A stretch of 7,603 nt of DNA from Rhodospirillaceae bacterium UBA6608 (lineage in GTDB: Bacteria; Pseudomonadota; Alphaproteobacteria; Rhodospirillales_A; Casp-alpha2), in the NCBI GenBank assembly GCA_002433335.1, contig DJHY01000278.1, forward strand, positions 1 through 7,603, in the 5' to 3' direction. Position 1 is the stretch's first letter; each line of letters starts with the position of its first letter. The notes below the pieces were generated by a model that did not search any database, was not told where the DNA came from, and saw nothing but the letters and a program-made list of their open reading frames with translations. A program made the position numbers and the translations under genes. This document shows positions 1 through 7,603 of the stretch, piece by piece.

Positions 1-621
1 CGCCGAAGGCAGGGCGATCAGGCGCTTGCCGCCGATGCGGCGGACCATGTCCACGTCCTCCATCAGGGGAAGGTCCTTGAACCCGTCCAGGTAGTCGTAG
101 AAGCCGCGCCAGATGACCAATCCCTGATCGCCATAGGGCAAGGCCAAGTGCTTGGCCCGCCAGTTGGCCAAGTTCTCGACCCGCCGCGCCCCCCGGGCGG
201 GATCGTCCAGGATCAGGTTGAAGTATCCGGCTTTGTAATGGTTCTCGGCGTTGCCGGTGAATCCGCGCAGGATGACCTGCCACCCCCGTTGCAGGCTGCT
301 GTCGGCATGCAGGAACAACAGCCAGTCGCCGCGCGCCGCCTTGGCCCCGGCGGCCAGTTGCGGCCCCCGCCCGCGTGGGGCGTCGACGACCCGCGCGCCA
401 AAGGCTTGGGCGATCCGCTTGGTGGCGTCGGCTGAGCCGCCGTCGGCGATCACCACCTCATAATCGATGCCGCCGCCCTTCAAACCGTCGAGCGTGCGGG
501 CGAGCCCCGCGGCGGCATTCAGGGTGGGGATGACGATGCTCAACACCGGCGGTCGTTCGGGCGCGCGCGGTTGTTCTTCTACAGGCGCGGGCTCCGATGG
601 CGGCGGGGCATCGGTGGGCAT
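1..621 (-). CDS. TIGR04283-type family 2 glycosyltransferase, 3' end cut by window edge
   Basis: The reverse strand encodes 207 residues that run off the left edge without a stop. Residues 1-25 are a Pro/Glu/Arg-rich lead-in. The GT-A fold then starts at LSIVIPTLNAA (28-38). IADGG (58-62) is the nucleotide-sugar aspartate region, LLFLHADSS (101-109) holds the DXD-equivalent HAD, and GDQG (164-167) and PLMEDVDMVRRI (185-196) are typical of the TIGR04283 group. That group is a set of predicted cytoplasmic sugar transferases whose acceptors are mostly unknown; family members are about 220-240 residues, so little is missing. I start it at ATG 621, the first ATG after an in-frame TGA at 642-640, but no clear Shine-Dalgarno precedes it; GTG 546 is an alternative. 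The same frame stays open upstream of that TGA as a 40-codon Pro-rich segment, so the true start could be ATG 762 if the TGA is an error or is read through. The family call is confident and the start is not. Confidence 0.88.
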   Translation of the reverse strand, partial: MPTDAPPPSEPAPVEEQPRAPERPPVLSIVIPTLNAAAGLARTLDGLKGGGIDYEVVIADGGSADATKRIAQAFGARVVDAPRGRGPQLAAGAKAARGDWLLFLHADSSLQRGWQVILRGFTGNAENHYKAGYFNLILDDPARGARRVENLANWRAKHLALPYGDQGLVIWRGFYDYLDGFKDLPLMEDVDMVRRIGGKRLIALPSA

Positions 622-639
622 GGGTATGCGGGGCGGGGA

Positions 640-762
640 TCAGCGCCGGGGGCGGTGGTGCGGGCGCGTGCGAACGGGAATGGGCACGGGGGCCGGCGGC
701 GGCGCCAACAATTCGGCCAAACCTTCGACGATGCTTTCGATGAAATCTTTGATCTTGTTCAT
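640..762 (-). CDS. 40-aa amphipathic, Pro/Arg-rich small ORF in frame with the glycosyltransferase
   Basis: ATG 762 opens a 40-codon frame ending at TGA 642-640. Residues 1-19 (MNKIKDFIESIVEGLAELL) form an evident amphipathic helix with I4, F7, I8, I11, V12, L15, L18 and L19 on one side. A Pro-rich stretch (APPPAPVPIPV) and an Arg/His-rich end follow. After the TGA the same frame continues with more Pro-rich residues into the glycosyltransferase. Two readings are possible: a separate microprotein, or the membrane-associating N-terminus of the glycosyltransferase interrupted by a nonsense change (CGA to TGA would need one transition) or a sequence error. The ATG overlaps the TGA of a 13-codon ORF as ATGA, so it could be read by translational coupling. 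I recognise no family. Confidence 0.35.
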   Translation of the reverse strand: MNKIKDFIESIVEGLAELLAPPPAPVPIPVRTRPHHRPRR

Positions 763-800
763 AGCGCATCCATCCCGGCGGGGTCTTTAGGCAACCCCAT
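759..800 (-). CDS. Possible 13-codon leader ORF coupled to the small ORF
   Basis: ATG 800 begins MGLPKDPAGMDAL and stops at TGA 761-759. It has the best Shine-Dalgarno of this divergent region: AAGGA (810-806 on the minus strand) with a 5-nt spacer. Its stop overlaps the ATG at 762 as ATGA, a classic coupling arrangement. It could be a genuine leader peptide, the real first codons of the downstream protein if a frameshift is present, or chance. Composition shows no attenuator signature such as runs of one amino acid. Confidence is low because it is short. Confidence 0.22.
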   Translation of the reverse strand: MGLPKDPAGMDAL

Positions 801-975
801 CCAAATCCTTAACGAAAGTCTAACAAACCGATCCGGCGATGTCACCGGGACTCTTGTCCAGGGTCGCCACGGTTGGATTTGACATAGGCAGGCCATGGTG
901 AAAATGCAAATGTTCTTGATTTGTTCGTAATGCTGGGTAAGCTGAACCGATCCGCCGAGTGCGAGGGATGGGCCG
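763..975. promoter_or_regulatory. Divergent intergenic region between glycosyltransferase and radical SAM genes
   Basis: This spacer must hold the promoters of two divergent units. It is visibly more AT-rich around 800-940 than the flanking genes. It contains a CtrA-like pair of half-sites (809-823) and a single GANTC site (GACTC, 849-853). I cannot assign convincing -35/-10 pairs; TTGATT near 916-921 is a possible plus-strand -35 without a good -10. No RNA gene is recognised. The right end carries GAGGGATGG (964-971), which serves as the ribosome binding region of the radical SAM gene. Counting from the glycosyltransferase ATG at 621, the gene-poor stretch is about 354 bases and also includes the two small minus-strand ORFs. 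Confidence 0.45.
809..823 (+). promoter_or_regulatory. CtrA-like binding site (TTAA-N7-CTAA)
   Basis: The sequence reads TTAACGAAAGTCTAA, which is 7 of 8 matches to the alphaproteobacterial CtrA consensus TTAA-N7-TTAA. It lies in the divergent spacer 26 bp from a GANTC site. The left half overlaps the Shine-Dalgarno of the mini-ORF at 800 on the other strand, so a transcript for that ORF would have to start upstream of it. One mismatch and no other evidence make this a weak candidate. Confidence 0.25.
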
Positions 976-2081
976 TTGCCGAAGACCGCGAATGTTGCCG
1001 TTGCCGCCGCTGCGACCGTCCATAAGGGGCGGGGGGCGGTCTCCAACCGTGACGGTCGGTTCGAGCGCCTGAGCCACCAGGCCGAGGACGATGGCTGGGA
1101 CTTGCCTGACGACGACCTGCCGCCGTTGCGAACCACGATCCTGCCCGACGCGGCGCGCAAGGTGATTGCGCGCAATACCTCGCCCGATATTCCGTTCGAT
1201 CGCTCGCTCAATCCTTACCGGGGGTGCGAGCATGGATGCGTCTATTGCTTCGCCCGGCCGAGCCATGCCTACCTGGGCCTGTCGCCGGGCTTGGACTTCG
1301 AAACCAAGCTGTTCGCCAAGCACGATGCGGCGGCCTTACTGCGGGCTGAACTCTCGGCCAAGAGTTATCGCTGCGCGCCGTTGCAACTGGGCGCCAATAC
1401 GGACCCGTATCAGCCGATCGAGCGGCGGTTGAAGATCACCCGCCAGATCCTGGAAGTCCTGGCCGATTGCGACCATCCCGTCTCGATCACTACCAAGTCA
1501 GACCTGGTGCTGCGCGATCTGGATATCCTGGGGCCGATGGCGGCGAAGGGGTTGGCCTCGGTCGCCGTTTCGGTCACGACCCTGGACCGTACGCTCGCCC
1601 GCCGGTTGGAGCCGCGCGCCCCGACCCCGGCCAAGCGGATTGCCGCGATCGAGGGGCTGAGCCGCGCCGGGGTGCCGGTCACGGTTCTGGCCGCGCCGGT
1701 CATTCCGGCCCTCAACGATATGGAGTTGGAGGCAATCGTCGTCGCCGCCGCCCAAGCAGGGGCCCGCGGGGCGGGCTATATCCTGCTGCGCCTGCCGGGC
1801 GAGGTCGCGGATATTTTCGGCGAATGGCTGGACACCCATTATCCGGATCGCGCCGCGCGGGTTCTCAATCGCCTGCGGGCCAGCCGCGATGGCGAGCTTT
1901 ACCGCTCCCAATGGGAAAACGCCAGACCGGCACGGGGGCCGAGGCGGGATTATTGTCGGCCCGGTTCAAGGCCGCGTTGCGGCGCGCCGGAATGGCGCTG
2001 GCGCGTTCGGGCGAGCTTCCCCTGGATTGCGCGAAGTTCCGCCCGCCCTTCGCGGACGGCCCGCAAATGTCGTTGTTTTAA
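976..2081 (+). CDS. PA0069-family radical SAM protein, SPL-like, with an apparent -1 frameshift near 1914
   Basis: It belongs to the SplB-like radical SAM group (COG1533, PA0069 type), whose substrate is unknown. Seen: KGRGAVSN near the N-terminus (17-24), the 4Fe-4S/SAM motif RGCEHGCVYCFARPSHAYLG with C84, C88 and C91, then NTDPYQPIE and a conserved HYPDRAARVLNRLR segment near the C-terminal third. The start is TTG 976, preceded by GAGGGATGG; the ATG at 968 is out of frame. The opening frame stays family-like to residue 313 (TGG at 1912-1914). It then degenerates into Arg/Cys/Pro-rich sequence running to a stop at 2127. The -1 frame from 1914 restores the expected ending (GKRQTGTGAEAGLL..., SARFKAALRRAGM, KFRPP, MSLF) to TAA 2079-2081. 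Joined, the product is about 368 residues, a normal family length. One G appears missing from the GGG run, by mutation, sequencing error or, less likely, programmed slippage. Confidence 0.85.
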
Positions 2082-2106
2082 TACGCATTTATGCATTCTC
2101 CCTCTG

Positions 2107-2119
2107 CCCCGGTTCGGGG
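2107..2119. repeat. Short GC hairpin upstream of the antiporter gene
   Basis: CCCCG-GTT-CGGGG forms a 5-bp stem with a 3-nt loop, 26 nt after the radical SAM stop and about 20 nt before the antiporter ATG. It has no T-run, so it is not an intrinsic terminator by eye. It could be mRNA structure near the antiporter ribosome binding site, or chance in GC-rich DNA. Confidence 0.25.
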
Positions 2120-2139
2120 GGAAATGATAGGCTGTGGCC

Positions 2140-3705
2140 ATGCAGCCCGAACAAACCGCCAAAGAGATCCCTGAGAAAATCGCCGAAATCGGCGCCGCCG
2201 CGGTCGATGCCGCCGCCGGTGTCGCGGAAAAGGCGATGACTGCATCGGACGCCGCCCATGGCAACGACCTGACCGGCATCGCCATTGTGGTCATGGCGGC
2301 GTTGCTTTGCGGCATGCTGATGACCCGCCTGCGCCAACCCGCCATCGTCGGCTATATCCTGGCGGGCGTGTTGCTGGGGCCGTCGGCCCTGGGCGTGGTC
2401 AAGGAGCAAGGCTCGCTGGAGTTGCTGGCCGAATTGGGCGTTCTGCTGCTGCTGTTCCTGGTCGGCCTGGAGCTGTCCTTGCGGTCCTTCATGCGCATGT
2501 GGCGATTGGCCGTGTTTACGGTGCTATTCCAGATCGTCGCCTCGGTCGCGGTGACCTTGCTATGCGCACGCTTCCTGGGCTGGTCGACGCCGCTGTCGGT
2601 ATTGCTGGGCTTCATGGTCGCGCTGTCGTCGACGGCGGTCGCGGTCAAGCTGTTGGAAGATCTGGGCGAGCTTCGGACCCGCACCGGGCGGGTCACGGTG
2701 GGTGTCCTGATCGCGCAGGATTTGGCCGTGGTGCCGATGCTGCTTTGGGTCAACGCCATGCAGGGGAGCGGCTTCGATTGGATGACGATCCCCAAGGTCG
2801 TGTTGTCCATCGGCTTCCTGGCTTGGTTGATCTGGTATCTGTCGCGGGGGCGCAAGGTCAGCCTGCCGTTCGCCGACCGCATCCTGCCCAATGCCGACCT
2901 GCGCCCCTTGGCGGCGCTGACGTTCTGTTTCAGCTGCGCCTCGATCGCCGGTCTGTTCGGTTTGTCCGCGGCTTACGGCGCCTTCATCGCGGGGCTGATG
3001 GTCGGTAACTCGACCCTGCGTCAGGCAATCACCGAGACCGTGGTCCCGATCCAAAGCATCCTGATGATGGTGTTCTTCCTGTCTATCGGCCTGCTGCTGG
3101 ACATGGCGTTTATTTGGGACAACTTAGGCAAGGTCCTATTGCTGTTTTTCCTGGTCAGCGTGTTCAAGACGGTGGTCAACGTCGGCTTCCTGCGTGCCCT
3201 GGGTCAGCCTTGGGACCGGTCGTTCATGGCCGGGACGATGCTGGCGCAGATCGGGGAATTCTCGTTTCTTTTGTCCGTCGTCGGCGTTTCCGCCGGGGTG
3301 TTGAATGCGGACGATTCCCGCCTTGTCGTTTCCGTGACCGTCATGTCCTTGGCCCTCAGCCCCCTGTGGGTCGTGACCGCCCGTCGGATTCAGGCCCTGG
3401 CCCGCGACGGCGTTGTGTCCGGCGCGGAACTGGTCAGCCTTGTCTACGCCCCCGAAACCGAAATGCTCAGCGTGACCTTGCGCACCGCGCGGTCGCGCAC
3501 CCTGCGTCAATTGCGCAAGGGGGCCTTGTTGTTGCGTCGTCAGCGGATGCGCCGGGTGCGCCGTCAACGGGCCGAGGCCAAGGCGGTCGCGGTTGTCGAA
3601 ACCCCGAAGGCCACGGCGCCGACACCGACCGAGGCAAAAACACCGAAGCCGAAGGCCAAGAAACCGGCGAGCCGGGCCAAGAAACCTAAAGCCAAAGATG
3701 CCTGA
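2140..3705 (+). CDS. CPA2 (Kef-type) cation:proton antiporter with basic C-terminal tail
   Basis: A 521-residue inner-membrane protein predicted to exchange K+ or Na+ for H+. An Ala-rich, charged N-terminal segment (1-42) precedes about 12 hydrophobic segments. Family signs: [21 protein letters not shown] (66-86), the [14 protein letters not shown] segment (100-113), [17 protein letters not shown] (161-177), the conserved QD pair of the ion-binding helix in AQDLAVVP (192-199), [17 protein letters not shown] (274-290) and [16 protein letters not shown] (306-321). After about residue 412 it is cytoplasmic and basic ([12 protein letters not shown]), ending in a Lys/Ala/Pro-rich tail. KefB and KefC carry an RCK/TrkA-N regulatory domain there, and this protein has none. 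ATG 2140 is chosen because TAGG lies 8 nt upstream; GTG 2134 would add two residues. Its last 8 nt overlap rnhB. Ion specificity cannot be read from sequence. Confidence 0.9.
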   Translation: MQPEQTAKEIPEKIAEIGAAAVDAAAGVAEKAMTASDAAHGNDLTGIAIVVMAALLCGMLMTRLRQPAIVGYILAGVLLGPSALGVVKEQGSLELLAELGVLLLLFLVGLELSLRSFMRMWRLAVFTVLFQIVASVAVTLLCARFLGWSTPLSVLLGFMVALSSTAVAVKLLEDLGELRTRTGRVTVGVLIAQDLAVVPMLLWVNAMQGSGFDWMTIPKVVLSIGFLAWLIWYLSRGRKVSLPFADRILPNADLRPLAALTFCFSCASIAGLFGLSAAYGAFIAGLMVGNSTLRQAITETVVPIQSILMMVFFLSIGLLLDMAFIWDNLGKVLLLFFLVSVFKTVVNVGFLRALGQPWDRSFMAGTMLAQIGEFSFLLSVVGVSAGVLNADDSRLVVSVTVMSLALSPLWVVTARRIQALARDGVVSGAELVSLVYAPETEMLSVTLRTARSRTLRQLRKGALLLRRQRMRRVRRQRAEAKAVAVVETPKATAPTPTEAKTPKPKAKKPASRAKKPKAKDA

Positions 3706-4330
3706 TTTCCTGCACGAGGACGCAGGCCATGCCGAGGGGGCCAAGGTCGTCTGCGGGATCGACGAGGCCGGGCGCGGTCCCTGGGCCGGACCGGTCGTGG
3801 CGGCAGCGGCGATCCTGGACCGGGCCAGCCTGCCGCCCGATCTTGCATCCGAATTGGATGATTCCAAACGCTTGAAAGCCGCGGCGCGTGAACGTCTGCT
3901 GGCGGCGCTGCAACCCCATGCGGTGATCGGCGTCGGTCAGGCGTCGGCGGCGGAAATCGATGAATTGAACATCCTGAAGGCGACGTTCCTGGCCATGGAC
4001 CGGGCGGTCAAGGCGCTGGGTCAAATTCCCGATCTGGCGCTGGTTGATGGCAATCGTCCGCCGCCATTGCCGTCCGGCGGGGGCTGTCGGATCGAATGCC
4101 TGGTCGGTGGGGACGGGCGCTCCCTGTCCATCGCCGCCGCTTCGATCGCCGCCAAGGTGACCCGGGACCGGTTGATGGCGAAGCTGGCCGAACAGTTCCC
4201 CGGCTATGGCTGGGAGCGAAACGCCGGGTACGGCACGGCCGAGCATCAGGCCGCTTTGGCGCGTCTGGGCGTCACCCCGGAACACCGTAAAAGTTACAAG
4301 CCGATCCTCAATATCTTGGGTAAGGGCTAA
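3698..4330 (+). CDS. rnhB: Ribonuclease HII
   Basis: A 210-residue type 2 RNase H that cuts the RNA strand of RNA/DNA hybrids and starts removal of ribonucleotides from DNA, in the cytoplasm. The four catalytic acidic residues are visible: D22 and E23 in [14 protein letters not shown] (20-33), D117 in LVDGN (115-119) and D157 in [12 protein letters not shown] (146-157). [16 protein letters not shown] (177-183) and [11 protein letters not shown] (193-203) are typical of the family, and length is normal. ATG 3698 is the start that gives a normal N-terminus. It overlaps the antiporter stop by 8 nt, which implies translational coupling and a shared mRNA. The same frame stays open upstream inside the antiporter tail, but that part is unlike RNase HII. 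Next downstream is ccrM, a common pairing in Alphaproteobacteria. Confidence 0.97.
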   Translation: MPDFLHEDAGHAEGAKVVCGIDEAGRGPWAGPVVAAAAILDRASLPPDLASELDDSKRLKAAARERLLAALQPHAVIGVGQASAAEIDELNILKATFLAMDRAVKALGQIPDLALVDGNRPPPLPSGGGCRIECLVGGDGRSLSIAAASIAAKVTRDRLMAKLAEQFPGYGWERNAGYGTAEHQAALARLGVTPEHRKSYKPILNILGKG

Positions 4331-6494
<2,164 letters not shown>

Positions 6495-7321
6495 ACGTCC
6501 GTCGTGTTGAATTGATGGTCAATGACGGCGCCGTCGCCGATGAAACCGCCGAGGCGCATGTATCCCTTGATCAGCGGGGGCAGCATCGCCCGCGCCGATT
6601 TTTGATCCAGCCGGGTCAGGGGAACCTGGCCGATCTTTACGTAACGGTCGTCCACCGCGCGCGGGCGAAGGTCGCTGGGCGCAAGGTGAAAGTGGTGGAG
6701 ATAGCTGAGGGCCGGCATCAGCGCCTCGGCATCGGTGCCGGGCAATGAGCCGCAGCCGAACATCACGCGGATGTCGTAGGCCGCCAGGTATTCGGCGATG
6801 CCCCGCCACAGAAGCTGCATCACCGCGCCGGTGCGGTAGGCTTCGTGGACGCAGGACCGGCCCAGTTCGACCAGTTCGCCCGGATGGGTCAGCAGGGCCG
6901 ACAGGTCGTATTCATGGGCCGAATAGAACCCGGCGTTGGCATCGGCGACCGAGCGGCGCAGCAACCGATAGGTGCCGCAGACGAACGGACGGCCCGGCTG
7001 GGAGCGTTCGGTATCGAGAACCAGCAGGTGATCGCAGACGGCGTCGAACGGGTCGGCGTCGCGCTCGTGGCGGGCGGCTTCGACCGTGGGGATCGCGCCC
7101 ATTTCGCGGAAGAACACCTGATAGCGCAGGGCCTGCGCGGCAGCGATTTCGTCCGCCGTTTCGGCCAGCCGAATTTCCAGGTTGCGGGCCCGAACGTCGA
7201 CCGGGCGGTTGGCTTTTTGTGCCGGTTCCTGCACGGGAAGTGGCGCGGCCTCGGGGCGGGCGGCGCGGATGAACTTCGGCAACACACGTTTGGGAACTGC
7301 CAATTTGGCGAGCATGTTCAT

Positions 7322-7603
7322 GAGATTCCGGTCCCTAATGTCTGATACGGCATGTCTCAATCGTCGGGTACGTTTTCACCGCCCAGGGACAATTTCACAC
7401 CTGATGACAGAGGGGTCGGACGAAGACAAAAGAAGCTTTGGCAACGGCGGCGTGACGGTTCGATGACAGGAAGGGCGCAAAGCCACGGCGCGCAAGGGCT
7501 TGCGATTCCTCGGTCTTAGCGGACGGATCAGGCGAAATTTCTGCAATCACCGTCATGTCTTTGCCGTGGAACGGCGGGCCGGGATATGGCAACCTTCAGT
7601 CGA
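7322..7603 (-). promoter_or_regulatory. Upstream region of olsBA
   Basis: This 282-base stretch to the right edge holds the olsB 5' region. Visible are AGGGA as ribosome binding site (7336-7332 on the minus strand), a Pho-box-like element (7452-7469) and a second isolated CTGTCAT half-site (7410-7404, minus strand). Minus-strand ATG 7556 opens a 53-codon frame to TGA 7395 (TTG 7592 would make it 65 codons). It has no clear Shine-Dalgarno or recognisable domain and overlaps the regulatory motifs, so I do not call it a gene. I cannot place a convincing -10 box. No RNA gene is recognised. Confidence 0.5.
7452..7469 (-). promoter_or_regulatory. Candidate Pho box (PhoB binding site) for olsBA
   Basis: On the minus strand, reading toward olsB, the sequence is CTGTCAT-CGAA-CCGTCAC. 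The PhoB consensus is two CTGTCAT repeats separated by 4 bp. The first repeat is perfect, the spacing is exact and the second repeat matches 5 of 7. The site is about 130 bp upstream of the olsB ATG. Low-phosphate induction of olsB genes is established in several proteobacteria, which supports the reading. No clear -10 lies at the expected distance downstream. Confidence 0.45.

Noticed and set aside
640..642. TGA in the glycosyltransferase leader as a selenocysteine codon
   Set aside because: The family name mentions a selenodomain only because of genomic co-occurrence. I see no convincing SECIS-like hairpin just after the TGA and no redox motif around it.
759..1211. Long minus-strand open frame (150 codons) antisense to the radical SAM gene
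   Set aside because: Most of it lies opposite the conserved N-terminal half of the radical SAM protein and resembles no family. Only its last 13 codons, with their own Shine-Dalgarno, were kept as a separate weak candidate.
1912..1920. Programmed -1 frameshift signal in the radical SAM gene
   Set aside because: In the reading frame the bases are TGG GAA AAC, which is not an X-XXY-YYZ heptamer, and no obvious stimulatory hairpin follows. Deletion of one G is simpler.
7395..7592. Minus-strand 53-65 codon ORF upstream of olsB
   Set aside because: It lacks a clear Shine-Dalgarno or recognisable domain and overlaps the Pho-box candidates. It looks like chance coding potential in GC-rich spacer.

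Overview
The window looks like ordinary core chromosome of a GC-rich alphaproteobacterium, most likely Rhodospirillales-like (a Magnetospirillum-type relative). Three things point there: a full-length CcrM-type GANTC methyltransferase sitting next to rnhB, an alphaproteobacterial olsBA ornithine-lipid pair, and strong G/C-ending codon bias throughout. The taxonomic placement is inference. I see no transposase, phage gene, CRISPR array, tRNA or rRNA.

Layout, left to right. (1) On the minus strand, positions 1-621 encode a family-2 glycosyltransferase of the TIGR04283 type, cut by the left edge. Directly upstream and in the same frame is a 40-codon segment (762-640), separated from it by a single TGA. 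A 13-codon mini-ORF with a good Shine-Dalgarno (800-759) precedes that. (2) The divergent spacer up to 975 carries a CtrA-like half-site pair and one GANTC site. (3) On the plus strand come a PA0069-type radical SAM protein (976-2081, needing a -1 frameshift near 1914), a CPA2/Kef-type cation:proton antiporter (2140-3705) with a basic histone-H1-like tail, rnhB (3698-4330, overlapping the antiporter by 8 nt) and ccrM (4452-5597). (4) On the minus strand, olsB (7321-6422) and olsA (6494-5577) overlap by 73 nt. olsA converges on ccrM, with a 21-bp tail-to-tail overlap. (5) The last 282 bases lie upstream of olsB and contain a good Pho-box candidate.

How the genes work together. olsB and olsA are the two committed steps of ornithine-lipid synthesis, and a Pho box upstream fits the known replacement of phospholipids by ornithine lipids in phosphate starvation. 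ccrM encodes the cell-cycle GANTC methyltransferase. Its 120-bp upstream region has four GANTC sites, with two more in the first codons, plus a perfect 9-bp inverted repeat whose centre contains a GANTC. This suggests methylation-dependent autoregulation. rnhB removes RNA from RNA/DNA hybrids and is a frequent ccrM neighbour in this class. The antiporter and radical SAM genes have no obvious functional link to these.

I did not find a clearly new system. The most unusual points are the GANTC cluster and palindrome before ccrM, the in-frame TGA splitting the glycosyltransferase N-terminal region, and the frameshifted radical SAM gene.
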